From contig JAJRRI010000028.1 in assembly GCA_024279685.1 (NCBI GenBank), positions 1 through 39,722 of the forward strand: a stretch of 39,722 bases of DNA. The letters run 5' to 3'. The notes under the pieces were generated by a model, which searched no databases, was not told the DNA's origin, and worked only from the letters and a program-made list of their open reading frames with translations. A program made the position numbers and the translations under genes. Position 1 is the stretch's first letter. The number at the start of each line of letters is the position of its first letter. The DNA comes from Verrucomicrobiota bacterium. Its GTDB lineage: Bacteria > Verrucomicrobiota > Kiritimatiellia > Kiritimatiellales > Pontiellaceae. Of the stretch, positions 1-7,755 are shown one piece after another.

Positions 1-1
1 C

Positions 2-319
2 TACGACGTCCTTTTTGAACACAAGATGGTACTCAATCCTATCGCCGGCGTGGTGCTCGGATTTCTTGTCTTACTGGCAAGCGGTTCTATTTGGGTCGTG
101 GTTCCATCACTCAGGGATAAGCTACTGCTCTTTGCTATAAGCACCAGTTTGAGCTCATGCTGTACCGCCATTGGAGTTTGTATTTTTTCCCCGGTTCCCA
201 ATACACGATACATGAGCCCCGTCCTGTCCCTGTCTCTGATCAGCCTGATTGGGTTTATGGCTTGGTGCTGGCTGACTGTGAGTAATGGAGGCGAAAAATT
301 CAAACTTGAAGAGAGTTGA
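2..319 (+). CDS. C-terminal part of an unknown membrane protein
   Basis: The reading frame is open from the window edge to a TGA at 317-319, so the true start may lie outside; an internal ATG is at 26. The visible ~105 residues hold about three hydrophobic stretches (around residues 10-28, 38-57 and 74-92 from the edge) separated by short polar loops, and end in a charged tail. This suggests an integral inner-membrane protein. I recognise no family. It is followed by about 150 bp without a convincing gene before the P-loop protein on the same strand. Confidence 0.45.
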   Translation, partial: YDVLFEHKMVLNPIAGVVLGFLVLLASGSIWVVVPSLRDKLLLFAISTSLSSCCTAIGVCIFSPVPNTRYMSPVLSLSLISLIGFMAWCWLTVSNGGEKFKLEES

Positions 320-475
320 TAACCTTTCCGCACGTACTTGCATTGCTGTTTTGAGATCCGTAAAAATAATGAAAAGGCCGCTTCCAAATCAAATGCGAAA
401 AAGGCATGGTATTGGGTCAATTGCGAATTTTGGTTTAGGTCGTTTGAATCACGTAAAACAAGGAAGAATTGGATT

Positions 476-2212
476 ATGAAGGATAAAAAGGAATTTTATA
501 GCCTCTTGGCTGAACTAGATGGACAGCCATTTCCCGAGTACAAACAGCTAGTCGGCGACTTTGATTTTAGCCGCTATGTTATCAAATGTGCCAAGATTGA
601 TCTGGCCGACGAGACAGAACACCCTGTATTCAGTGTCCGTATTCCGCAGACGATCGCGGAGATCCCCGAATACCTCTTCGATTCCCCTGTACGCCGAACC
701 GCCATGGAGGACCTACTGCTCCGGCGTCTCGCTACCCATATCGAGTCGAGCGCTAATTACGATCACAACGGCATTGCCCGTCGCCATATTTATTCGGCCA
801 CACCGAACCAGAAGATCCTTCCTCGCAACGCGCTGCAACTGACCAAAGAATATGTTGAGGTCTATATTCAGATCATCCTGCCGGTCCAACAGATCCTTAT
901 CGATGGAGAGCCATTAACCTCTATTGACGGTGAAATGGCACAGCATATTTTCTTCGACGATTTGCCGGAAATCATCTGTAACAGCCTGCTTTATTGCAAC
1001 GTGGATACGGAGGAAGCGGATCGTTTTGTGAATAACATGGAAGATGCCGACCGTCTCCGCCAACATTTGGGCGCCAGTGGTCAAGTTGGTTTTGTGGCTG
1101 AAGGCGCATTGATCAGCCGCCTTTCCGGCGAAGACGAGCCGGACTACGAACACCTTACGCCGGTAGAAATTGATGCCGATTTGATTGAAGAAATTGAAGT
1201 TCCGCATGGCGGAACGGTGCGTGGGCTTGGGATTCCGAACGGTCTGACGCTGATCCTCGGTGAATCCAATAGCGGACGAGTTGATCTGATGGATGCGATC
1301 TCGCAAGGAATCTATAACCACATTCCCGGCGATGGGCGTGAGCATGTGGTCACCGTGGCCGATGCGGTCCATATTCAATCCGATGTCGGCCGGCCCATTC
1401 AGCAAGTGGATATCTCCGCCTTTGTTTCCGAATTGTCCGATGGTGGAACCCCCGCTTCGTACTCCACTAAGTCCGCAGGCTCGTTCACTTCGCAGGCCGC
1501 TTCGACCGTTGAAGCGCTTGAAGCCGGAGCACGTGTGCTGATCTTTGACGAGCACACCTCATCCTCCACCTTCCTTTCGGCTGACACTCGCGTTAGTCCA
1601 TTGCTCGATAAGTCCAGCCGCAACACGCTGTCCGCCTGCGCTCGCCAGATGGTCGACGAATTGGGCGCTTCCATGATTGTGGCTGGGAGTAGTCTCGTGG
1701 CGGAATTCATTCCGATTGCTGACAAGATTTTGAAGGTTGAAAATTTCCGCATCACAGATATTACCGAAGAAGCTAAAGCATTAGAAATTGTTCCGTCCTC
1801 TACCGCGAACGGCAATGTGAACCTCGCTTCCATGCTCAGTCGTTCTCGCTGGGTAATGCCGAGTTCAATCGATCCGAGCGTGGGCCGCGCAGATCTTGTG
1901 ATCTATAGCGACGATGCCGACTTTCTACAATTCGGTCGCTCGCTTGTCGAACTGGATGCCGTCAAGCAGATTGCGGATGCTGACCAAGCGCGCGCCATTG
2001 GCTTCGTGCTTTACTACGCAAAGCTCCGTTATATGGATGAAGGGTATCCGCTTCGCGAAATTCTCGACCTGGTCGATCGCGACCTCAGCAATGAAGGCCT
2101 CAATATTCTCGCGCGGGATCTTCGCGGCGATCTAGCTCGTCCGCGTCGCTACGAAGTTGCAGCGGCCCTCAACCGTCTGCCCGCCTTCCGCGTTTCGCAC
2201 GTCACGGAATAA
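476..2212 (+). CDS. COG3044-type predicted ABC-class ATPase with altered Walker A
   Basis: A 578-residue soluble protein resembling the predicted ABC-class ATPase family COG3044, whose cellular role is not established. The start at 476 is preferred because AAGGAAG lies just upstream; the frame is open further 5'. The N-terminal half (to about residue 250) matches the family's accessory domain. The P-loop near residue 265 reads GESNSGRVDL, with Arg where the GK[ST] lysine is expected. The signature/Walker B region has TSQAASTVEALEAGA followed by VLIFDEHTSS, so the family's characteristic DE.TS motif is retained. It stands alone, with a stem-loop-like repeat after its stop. It may bind nucleotide weakly or not hydrolyse it; that is inference from the Lys-to-Arg change. 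Confidence 0.75.
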   Translation: MKDKKEFYSLLAELDGQPFPEYKQLVGDFDFSRYVIKCAKIDLADETEHPVFSVRIPQTIAEIPEYLFDSPVRRTAMEDLLLRRLATHIESSANYDHNGIARRHIYSATPNQKILPRNALQLTKEYVEVYIQIILPVQQILIDGEPLTSIDGEMAQHIFFDDLPEIICNSLLYCNVDTEEADRFVNNMEDADRLRQHLGASGQVGFVAEGALISRLSGEDEPDYEHLTPVEIDADLIEEIEVPHGGTVRGLGIPNGLTLILGESNSGRVDLMDAISQGIYNHIPGDGREHVVTVADAVHIQSDVGRPIQQVDISAFVSELSDGGTPASYSTKSAGSFTSQAASTVEALEAGARVLIFDEHTSSSTFLSADTRVSPLLDKSSRNTLSACARQMVDELGASMIVAGSSLVAEFIPIADKILKVENFRITDITEEAKALEIVPSSTANGNVNLASMLSRSRWVMPSSIDPSVGRADLVIYSDDADFLQFGRSLVELDAVKQIADADQARAIGFVLYYAKLRYMDEGYPLREILDLVDRDLSNEGLNILARDLRGDLARPRRYEVAAALNRLPAFRVSHVTE

Positions 2213-2217
2213 GGTTG

Positions 2218-2270
2218 GCCACAGATAAGTAGGTTTTTTTTAATCAGTAGAAAACCTATATCATTTGTGG
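2218..2270. repeat. Imperfect palindrome (ccaca...tgtgg)
   Basis: The gap between the ATPase stop and dtd holds an imperfect inverted repeat: CCACAGATAAGTAGGTTTT pairs with AAAACCTATATCATTTGTGG across a short T/A-rich loop. It could serve as a terminator for the upstream gene. Its CCACAGAT/TTTGTGG arms also resemble the ends of the repeats that bound the GxxExxY cassette at 32.7-33.3 kb, so it may be a decayed relative. Confidence 0.5.
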
Positions 2271-2276
2271 ACGGAT

Positions 2277-2732
2277 ATGAAACTGGTTCTTCAACGTGTA
2301 AAACGGGCCTCGGTTACGGTGGATGGAAGATTGATTTCTGCCATCGAATCGGGCTTGCTCGTTTTAGTCGGGGTGTCGCATAGCGACACCCCTTTTGCTG
2401 CCTACCATCGAGCGCGCAAAACCCTCAAACTCCGAATATTTTCTGACGCAATGGGGACAATGAACCGCTCCGTTGAAGATGAAGGCGGCGCGGTGCTCGC
2501 CGTCAGCCAGTTCACCCTCTACGGCGACTGCACGAAGGGCAACCGTCCCAGTTTTATATCCGCAGCTCACTCGGAGCAAGGGGAGGCTCTCTTCAATGAA
2601 TATGTTCAAGCCTTGAGGGATTTAGGATTTCCTCCAAGCACCGGAAAATTCGGCGCCGATATGCAGGTTGAACTTCTTAACGACGGCCCCGTCACCCTCC
2701 TGCTCGAATCCACCGGACGCACGAAGAATTAG
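2277..2732 (+). CDS. dtd: D-aminoacyl-tRNA deacylase
   Basis: A 151-residue protein of the DTD family, which hydrolyses D-amino acids mischarged on tRNA in the cytoplasm. The N-terminus MKLVLQRVKRASVTVDG, the active-site segment SQFTLYGD near residue 80 and the C-terminal NDGPVT motif near residue 137 are all present, and the length is typical (about 145-150). An in-frame TTG at 2265 would add four residues; the ATG at 2277 fits the family N-terminus better. It lies between the ATPase gene and argH on the same strand and ends in TAG. Confidence 0.95.
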   Translation: MKLVLQRVKRASVTVDGRLISAIESGLLVLVGVSHSDTPFAAYHRARKTLKLRIFSDAMGTMNRSVEDEGGAVLAVSQFTLYGDCTKGNRPSFISAAHSEQGEALFNEYVQALRDLGFPPSTGKFGADMQVELLNDGPVTLLLESTGRTKN

Positions 2733-2773
2733 GTTTCTCCTGTAATCCTTCTGGAAATCCAATATCTTAATAT

Positions 2774-2801
2774 GCATCTGTGAAATCTACGTAATCGGTG
2801 G
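2774..2801. repeat. Possible remnant of a CTGTG/CTACGTAATC repeat
   Basis: The 80-bp gap before argH contains CATCTGTGAAATCTACGTAA followed by TCGGTGG. The vocabulary (ctgtg, aatct.cgtaatc, ggtgg) is shared with the repeats bounding the GxxExxY cassette near 33 kb. Only one degenerate half is visible. Its end overlaps the likely argH ribosome-binding site (GGAG at 2800-2803). Confidence 0.3.
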
Positions 2802-2812
2802 AGAAAAGAACC

Positions 2813-4189
2813 ATGAAGCAAAAGACGACGGTTGGAATAATTAATAATGAAACCCTGGCCTTTACGGCTGGGCGCGATGTGGAGCTCGATCATGCGCTGA
2901 TTACCGTCGACTGCATCGGGACCGCCGCGCATGTAACCATGCTCTCGAAGATGCCCGTTAACCCAAAGCTCATCACCGAAGCCGAACGCAAGCAGGTGAT
3001 TGAGGCGCTGATCGAAATCATGGGCCTTGCGCAGCAAAATAAATTTAAAATTAAACTCGCCGATCAGGATGTACATCTCGCCATCGAACGTACGCTTACT
3101 AAAAAGCTCGGTGACCTTGGCAAGAAGATTCACACCTGCCGTAGCCGGAATGATCAGGTGGCCGTCGATCTACGCCTCTATGCCAAGGAGCAAATTCTCG
3201 ACACCCTCGAAGAAGCCGCCGCATTGGCCGCTGGGCTGACCGCTTTTGGTAAAAAGCACGAAGCCGTTCCCATGGTTGGCCGTACCCACATGCAGCCCGG
3301 AATGCCTTCGAGCGTTGGTCTCTGGGCCACTGCGCACGCCGAAAGCCTGCTCGATGATTGTGTCCAGCTCATCAATGCCTATGCTTTAAACGATCAGTGC
3401 CCGCTCGGTTCCGCCGCCTCCTACGGCGTTCCGCTACCGATTGATCGTCAATTAACCTCCGACTTGCTCGGCTTCAGCCGCCCAACCCATAACGTACTCT
3501 ATGCCAACAACAGTCGTGGCAAGATGGAAGGTATTGTCCTTTCCGCCATGAGCCAGGTGATGCTGACGCTCTCTCGCCTCGCGCAGGATTTTATGCTCTT
3601 CACCATGCCGGAGTTTGACTATTTCAAATTACCTTCCGAATTTTGCACCGGAAGTTCGATCATGCCACAAAAGCAAAACCCCGATGTCTGCGAACTGGTT
3701 CGAGCTAAAGCTTCGCGCGTCAAGGCCGCCGAGCTGGGAGTCTATGATCTCATCAAGGGGTCGCCCACGGGCTACAATCGGGATCTGCAGGAAGCTAAAG
3801 AACTCTTCATGGAAGGCATCGCGACCACCCGCGCCTGCCTGCGTATCCTCTCGCCGATGATTAAGGAAACCAAAATGCACAAGCAGGCGCTCATCGATGG
3901 CTTCACACCTGACGTATTCGCCACCGACCGTGCGCTCGAGCTCGTGGCCGAAGGCCTGCCTTTCCGCGATGCCTATCATTATGTGAAGGAAAACCTTCAG
4001 GAACTTGAAACCATCGATCCCGTCGAATCTATTCAGCTAAAGACTCACCTCGGCGCCCCTTTCGGCCTCGATTGGAACTACTTTAAAAACCGCACCGCCG
4101 CTGTAAAGCAGACCGTCCGCGACGAGCGCAAGTCGTTCAACAAAGCCATTTCAAAATTGTTGGGAACCTCGTACCCCTTGAACGATTAA
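2813..4189 (+). CDS. argH: Argininosuccinate lyase
   Basis: A 458-residue member of the fumarase/aspartase superfamily that splits argininosuccinate into arginine and fumarate, the last step of arginine synthesis. Diagnostic segments are SRNDQVAVDLRLY near residue 110, GRTHMQPGMPSS near 160, GSAASYGVPLPIDR near 200 and the superfamily signature GSSIMPQKQNP near 280. The start at 2813 follows GGAGAAAAG; a GTG at 2798 would overlap that site. The N-terminus lacks the usual MKLWGGRF opening, so this is a divergent branch, but the length and active-site loops argue for a functional enzyme. No other arginine gene is adjacent. Confidence 0.92.
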   Translation: MKQKTTVGIINNETLAFTAGRDVELDHALITVDCIGTAAHVTMLSKMPVNPKLITEAERKQVIEALIEIMGLAQQNKFKIKLADQDVHLAIERTLTKKLGDLGKKIHTCRSRNDQVAVDLRLYAKEQILDTLEEAAALAAGLTAFGKKHEAVPMVGRTHMQPGMPSSVGLWATAHAESLLDDCVQLINAYALNDQCPLGSAASYGVPLPIDRQLTSDLLGFSRPTHNVLYANNSRGKMEGIVLSAMSQVMLTLSRLAQDFMLFTMPEFDYFKLPSEFCTGSSIMPQKQNPDVCELVRAKASRVKAAELGVYDLIKGSPTGYNRDLQEAKELFMEGIATTRACLRILSPMIKETKMHKQALIDGFTPDVFATDRALELVAEGLPFRDAYHYVKENLQELETIDPVESIQLKTHLGAPFGLDWNYFKNRTAAVKQTVRDERKSFNKAISKLLGTSYPLND

Positions 4190-4317
4190 AAATCCTCGCC
4201 CTGCCGAGACCTTCGTCGTGGGGTATGAATCTGCGGGAGCAATCGTTTCAGATGACGATGGATGACCACGGGGAAATAGTGAATATTACCTGCGAATTTT
4301 AACGGGGATTAGCAGAG

Positions 4318-4917
4318 ATGAGCACGGGTAAAAAACAGTTTTCAAAACGAGGGTCAGATTTTGGGCGGGATAATCATCGAGCCCGGAAAAATGTCCATGC
4401 ATCCGGTTCTAAGCCACTCATTAAAGATGAATCGGAACTACCCGGCCTATTGGAAAAAGCGAAGGAACCACTCATCCTGATTTTGGATTGCGTACAGGAC
4501 CCTCATAACCTAGGCGCTTGTCTGCGCTCGGCGAATGGGGCTGGGGTGGATGCGGTCATTATTCCGAAAGACCGTTCGGTGGCCGTAACCGATACCGCGA
4601 TTTCGGTCAGTTGTGGTGGAGCAACCCATACCCCGATTTTTCGGGTTACGAATTTGGCACGCACTATGGATTTGTTAAAAGACCACGGCGTGCGCATTGC
4701 TGGAACCTCCGATCATAAAGGGACCGAAAATCTATACGAAGCCGACCTTTCCGGGCCGCTGGCTCTGGTGATGGGTTCCGAGGCGAAAGGAATACGCCAG
4801 CTAACGCAGAAAAACTGCGATTTCTTACTGTCGATTCCCATGGCTGGATTTGTCGAATGTCTCAATGTATCTGTCGCCACCGGCGTCTGCCTCTTTGAAA
4901 TCGTTCGCCGTCGCTAA
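4318..4917 (+). CDS. SPOUT (TrmH/RlmB-like) RNA 2'-O-methyltransferase
   Basis: A 199-residue SAM-dependent RNA methyltransferase with the trefoil-knot SpoU fold. Motif 1 is DCVQDPHNLGACLRSANGAG (residues about 60-79), motif 2 LALVMGSEAKGIR and motif 3 IPMAGFVECLNVSVATG; the last has Cys where many family members have Ser. A short basic N-terminus (KRGSDFGRDNHRARKN) replaces the L30e-like RNA-binding domain of typical RlmB (about 245 residues), so the exact target, 23S rRNA Gm2251 or a tRNA, cannot be assigned. It ends shortly before the convergent tonB gene. Confidence 0.88.
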   Translation: MSTGKKQFSKRGSDFGRDNHRARKNVHASGSKPLIKDESELPGLLEKAKEPLILILDCVQDPHNLGACLRSANGAGVDAVIIPKDRSVAVTDTAISVSCGGATHTPIFRVTNLARTMDLLKDHGVRIAGTSDHKGTENLYEADLSGPLALVMGSEAKGIRQLTQKNCDFLLSIPMAGFVECLNVSVATGVCLFEIVRRR

Positions 4918-4996
4918 GCGGGTCAGCAAAGTTGCTTTTCCTTTCCCGGTTTCATTTATAACTAAATCGATCCCCGAACCACTTCTAGAGCGGAAC

Positions 4997-5617
4997 TTAA
5001 TCAGGATGGGTCAGCTCGAATATGAGGGGTTGGATGAGGGCGGAATCGACGGGGCGGCCCCATTGAATGGCGGCGGTATAGTGGGTTTGTTTTGCGGCTT
5101 TAAGGGCGGCGGTATCGAGCCGACGATGGCCGCTGGACTTTACAATTTTAACCTCCCCGGCGGTTCCGTTGGATCGAACTTCGATGGAAAGAATCACGGT
5201 ACCTTCTTCTTTTCGCCGTTGAGAGATACGGGGGTAAGTGGCGCGGATGCCTTCGGTCGGGAATGCTTCGGTGATTATGCCTTTATCTTTTTGCAGGCTG
5301 GCATTTTGCTCAACCGATTCAATCGCGGCTGGCTTGGGCTGAGGGGATGATTCAATCATGGGTTCTGGCGTTGGAGTCGGTTCCTGAACCACCGGCTTTG
5401 GCGGGCTTTTAAGTTCTTGCGGCGGCGGGTCGGCGGGGACTGCTCGGCTGGAGAGAGCGGGAATAAGCGTGAGTTGAACCACCGTTTTTCCCGTTTCGAG
5501 CTGAGGCTGTGCGGAACGATGGAGCCCTTTCCCATATAACGCCGCAGCGTGGATGGCGATGGATAGGGTGAGGCCGCCGAGCAGCGGAAGATTGATTATG
5601 GAGTTTCTGGTGTGCAC
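4997..5617 (-). CDS. tonB: TonB-family energy transducer
   Basis: A 206-residue periplasmic-spanning protein that carries proton-motive energy from ExbB/ExbD to outer-membrane receptors. Residues about 10-28 form an N-terminal membrane anchor, residues 60-100 are a Pro/Glu/Lys-rich spacer (PPPQELKSPPKP, PTPTPEPM), and residues about 115-206 form a TonB C-terminal domain (YPRISQRRKEEGTVILSIEV; LDTAALKAAKQTHYTAA). Its start lies inside the 3' end of exbD (about 22-bp overlap), so the two are translationally linked. The TonB-dependent receptor at 28-30 kb is a plausible client. It converges on the methyltransferase gene. Confidence 0.9.
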   Translation of the reverse strand: MHTRNSIINLPLLGGLTLSIAIHAAALYGKGLHRSAQPQLETGKTVVQLTLIPALSSRAVPADPPPQELKSPPKPVVQEPTPTPEPMIESSPQPKPAAIESVEQNASLQKDKGIITEAFPTEGIRATYPRISQRRKEEGTVILSIEVRSNGTAGEVKIVKSSGHRRLDTAALKAAKQTHYTAAIQWGRPVDSALIQPLIFELTHPD

Positions 5618-6003
5618 GAAAATGAGACTTCCTCTATGCCAACTTTTTTCAAGAGATCGAGTAATTCAATGGCCAGACCGAGGTCGGCCTGCTTGTCGCC
5701 ATCGATGAAGACGGGTTTATTTTCCTCGCCGCGTAACTGAACCACGCGCTCGGGAAGGCCTTCGATGGAGATGGGTTCGGTATTTAGGTAGAGCTGGTTG
5801 TCGGCATCGATCGTGATGGAAATATAATCCTTCGTGTTTAGCATAGCGCTTCCCGCCGCGGGGAGATCTACCTTTAAACCGTGGTGCATCACCATCGAGA
5901 CCATGGCATAGATGAAAAAGACGAGCAGCAGGAACACCACATCGATCAGCGGAAGCATCTCGATTCGCGTCTTTTTAGTTTCATATCCGGAGCGTAGTTT
6001 CAT
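5596..6003 (-). CDS. exbD: ExbD/TolR-family biopolymer transporter
   Basis: A 135-residue inner-membrane protein of the TonB energising complex. It has the usual short basic cytoplasmic N-terminus, a single membrane helix at residues about 14-36 (IEMLPLIDVVFLLLVFFIYA) containing the conserved proton-carrying Asp of LIDVVF, and a periplasmic domain. The ATG at 6003 is preferred; a TTG at 6009 is in frame. No good ribosome-binding site precedes either start, because the sequence just upstream is the arm of the 23-bp inverted repeat. The gene would normally follow exbB directly but is separated from it by the GxxExxY insertion. Confidence 0.92.
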   Translation of the reverse strand: MKLRSGYETKKTRIEMLPLIDVVFLLLVFFIYAMVSMVMHHGLKVDLPAAGSAMLNTKDYISITIDADNQLYLNTEPISIEGLPERVVQLRGEENKPVFIDGDKQADLGLAIELLDLLKKVGIEEVSFSCTPETP

Positions 6004-6017
6004 GGGCAATTTTGGAG

Positions 6018-6040
6018 AACAGAATAATTAGGAACAGAAT
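6018..6040. repeat. Left 23-bp inverted repeat arm
   Basis: Exact reverse complement of 6847-6869. It starts AACAGAATAATTAGG and includes the stop codon of the GxxExxY gene. It displaces any ribosome-binding site that exbD may have had. Confidence 0.9.
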
Positions 6041-6840
6041 AATTTATTTTCGAGTGTCGTGAACTGGATGGTGGAGCGATTTAGGTTAATCCAGTAGAGA
6101 TATTTAAATGGGGTATGGGATAGAAGTTTGATTAGCTGAGTTTCATATCGTTTGGTATTGTCTTTAGCGGCTGTGATTAAGAAGAATTCCGTTATGGAGA
6201 GGCACGGGAATTTTTGATGGCCTAATAATTGGGTCCCATTTTTTATTTCAATTGAATGGATAATTTCCTGTTCCCCGCCGAGAAAGTGGATGAGGGCCTC
6301 TTTATAGAGATGGGTATCGAAAAAGGCACCCCAGTCATTCAAAAGGTCCAGCATGTAGACTTTTAGTTTCTGGGAATTTTCTGAAAATTCAGTCCAAAAA
6401 GAATCCTGAATATGGAGTGCTGATCGGGTTGCATGAGTGAGTGTTGTTGATACAAACTCATGTTCGACCGATGTTGGACGAAAGTTGATAATTTTTCCAT
6501 GACGGGTGTTCGTTGCAAATATATAATTTAGGGTTTGAATACGTTGCGAGTCTTGTACGGATTGGATGGCCTTCAGTTCGTACACGCTATTATTAATCAA
6601 AAGGTCAATAAAAAGGCTCTTGGAGTAGTTCTTGTGGATAAGTTTGATTTCAACTTCGCGCTCAGCTTCAAAGCTGTTATCGAGGCATCTTTGCTTTAGT
6701 TTATTGCTGTAGATTTGTTCATTATAAAACCGACCCAACTCATTATGTATTTCGAAGGCAAGTGCCATGACAGAATAGTCTAGCTTATGAAAAGCATGTT
6801 CTGAAAGGGCTTCTACAAAATGGGGTAATAGGATTGGCAT
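6028..6840 (-). CDS. GxxExxY protein with long C-terminal extension
   Basis: A 270-residue protein. Residues about 18-140 match the GxxExxY family: ALAFEIHNELGRFYNEQIY carries the G..(N)E..Y core, and DLLINNSVYELKAI has the D...ExK pattern of PD-(D/E)XK nuclease-like folds. Family members are usually about 125-135 residues; here a further ~130 residues follow (KLKVYMLDLLNDWGAFF to the end) that I do not recognise. The start at 6840 lies 19 bp after the exbB stop, with TTAGGAAC in the inverted repeat as the only candidate ribosome-binding site. Codon use is AT-richer than in exbB, exbD or tonB. Function is unknown; no link to TonB transport is implied by position alone. Confidence 0.8.
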   Translation of the reverse strand: MPILLPHFVEALSEHAFHKLDYSVMALAFEIHNELGRFYNEQIYSNKLKQRCLDNSFEAEREVEIKLIHKNYSKSLFIDLLINNSVYELKAIQSVQDSQRIQTLNYIFATNTRHGKIINFRPTSVEHEFVSTTLTHATRSALHIQDSFWTEFSENSQKLKVYMLDLLNDWGAFFDTHLYKEALIHFLGGEQEIIHSIEIKNGTQLLGHQKFPCLSITEFFLITAAKDNTKRYETQLIKLLSHTPFKYLYWINLNRSTIQFTTLENKLFCS

Positions 6841-6846
6841 ACAATG

Positions 6847-6869
6847 ATTCTGTTCCTAATTATTCTGTT
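6847..6869. repeat. Right 23-bp inverted repeat arm
   Basis: Exact reverse complement of 6018-6040. On the minus strand it supplies the last codons and stop of exbB (…ETE, TAA) and the AGGA that precedes the GxxExxY start. Confidence 0.9.
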
Positions 6870-7480
6870 TCAATACGCCGCTCCATCCCTTTCTGGACGG
6901 CGATTTCGTAGCGGGTAATGAGTTGCTCGAGGTGGCGAGCAACGCGCTCAACCTTGCGAGTGAGGGCGTTGTAGGGCAGGAGTGTGCCGATGGCGATGGA
7001 GAGTCCGGCGGCGGTGGTGATGAGGGCTTGTGCGATTCCTCCGGTAACGGCTTTGGGGTCTTGAAGGCCGGCCCCGCCAAGCAGGTCGAACGAAATAATA
7101 ATGCCGGAAACCGTGCCGAGAATACCGAGCAACGGGGCGGCAGTAATGAGGGTATCGAGTACGGAGAGGTAGCGTTTCATCTTCTCGATCTCGAACATCG
7201 CCGCCGCTTCCAACGATTGGGTTAGACCGTATTTATGCTGGGCGAGTCCACGGGTCAGGATACGGCAGACGAGGCACGGCGAGGCTTCTCCTTCACGAAC
7301 GGCGGTTTCGAAATCACCTTCTTTGGTCAGCGTAAAGATGCGGTTGATTAAGGTCTGGTTTTTCTGTCGTGAAAGTCGGAGCCAAAAAATAAGCCGCTCG
7401 AACACGATGGCCAGTGCGACGATGGAGCACGCGAGCAAAGGCCACATCACCGGCCCGCCTTTGAGTATTAAGTCGTACAT
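6860..7480 (-). CDS. exbB: ExbB/TolQ/MotA-family proton channel
   Basis: A 206-residue inner-membrane protein that forms the proton channel of the TonB system with ExbD. Membrane helices are visible at about residues 9-33, 108-133 and 148-172; the conserved loop LDTLITAAPLLGILGTVSGI and the ITTAAGLSIAIGTLLPYN helix are typical. The start at 7480 is backed by AAGGGAC seven bases upstream. It is the first gene of the operon. The last codons and stop lie in the right arm of the inverted repeat. An IS3-family OrfA fragment sits just upstream, in the promoter region. Confidence 0.93.
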   Translation of the reverse strand: MYDLILKGGPVMWPLLACSIVALAIVFERLIFWLRLSRQKNQTLINRIFTLTKEGDFETAVREGEASPCLVCRILTRGLAQHKYGLTQSLEAAAMFEIEKMKRYLSVLDTLITAAPLLGILGTVSGIIISFDLLGGAGLQDPKAVTGGIAQALITTAAGLSIAIGTLLPYNALTRKVERVARHLEQLITRYEIAVQKGMERRIETE

Positions 7481-7512
7481 AAATCGTCCCTTTAAAACTG
7501 TATTGGAGAATT

Positions 7513-7596
7513 TTTAAGCAGATCGGGAATCGGAATCCCAGACTCCGCCTACTTGAAGATCCGGATGATCTGTTCTTCGGTGTAGCATTTCTTCAT
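7513..7596 (-). pseudogene. IS3-family OrfA N-terminal remnant
   Basis: Reading the minus strand from the ATG at 7596, preceded by GAGAAC, gives MKKCYTEEQIIRIFK, a stop (TAG), then AESGIPIPDLLKN. This is the opening helix of IS3-family OrfA proteins (EEQII..L.EAE.G....DL), with one nonsense change (GAG to TAG) and loss of everything after about 28 codons. It lies directly upstream of exbB. Confidence 0.6.
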
Positions 7597-7755
7597 ATCG
7601 AGTTCTCTTTCTTATATTTTTTCACAGAAAACGCTCATTAAAAATTGCCTACCCTTAAGGCGTCAGATCATTATTAGTATATATCTTCAAGGCCGTCCCT
7701 TCAATGGGATGGCATAACCATTAGAGATTGCTTGGCGCGTGGGTTCATTATTGAA

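Larger units (their letters stand above)
6018..6869. mobile_element. GxxExxY cassette bounded by perfect 23-bp inverted repeats
   Basis: A ~850-bp unit inside the exbB-exbD-tonB operon. The left arm (6018-6040) and right arm (6847-6869) are exact reverse complements over 23 bp, and the left arm also contains a 12-bp direct repeat AACAGAATAATT (6018-6029, 6033-6044). The only gene inside is the GxxExxY protein on the operon strand. Both the exbB stop (TAA, 6860-6862) and the cassette gene's stop (TAA, 6028-6030) lie within the arms. No transposase is present. Mobility is inferred from the insertion into an otherwise standard operon and the perfect arms. Confidence 0.7.

Noticed and set aside
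4225..4302. 25-codon ORF before the RNA methyltransferase
   Set aside because: No ribosome-binding site, no similarity that I recognise, and other frames are equally open.
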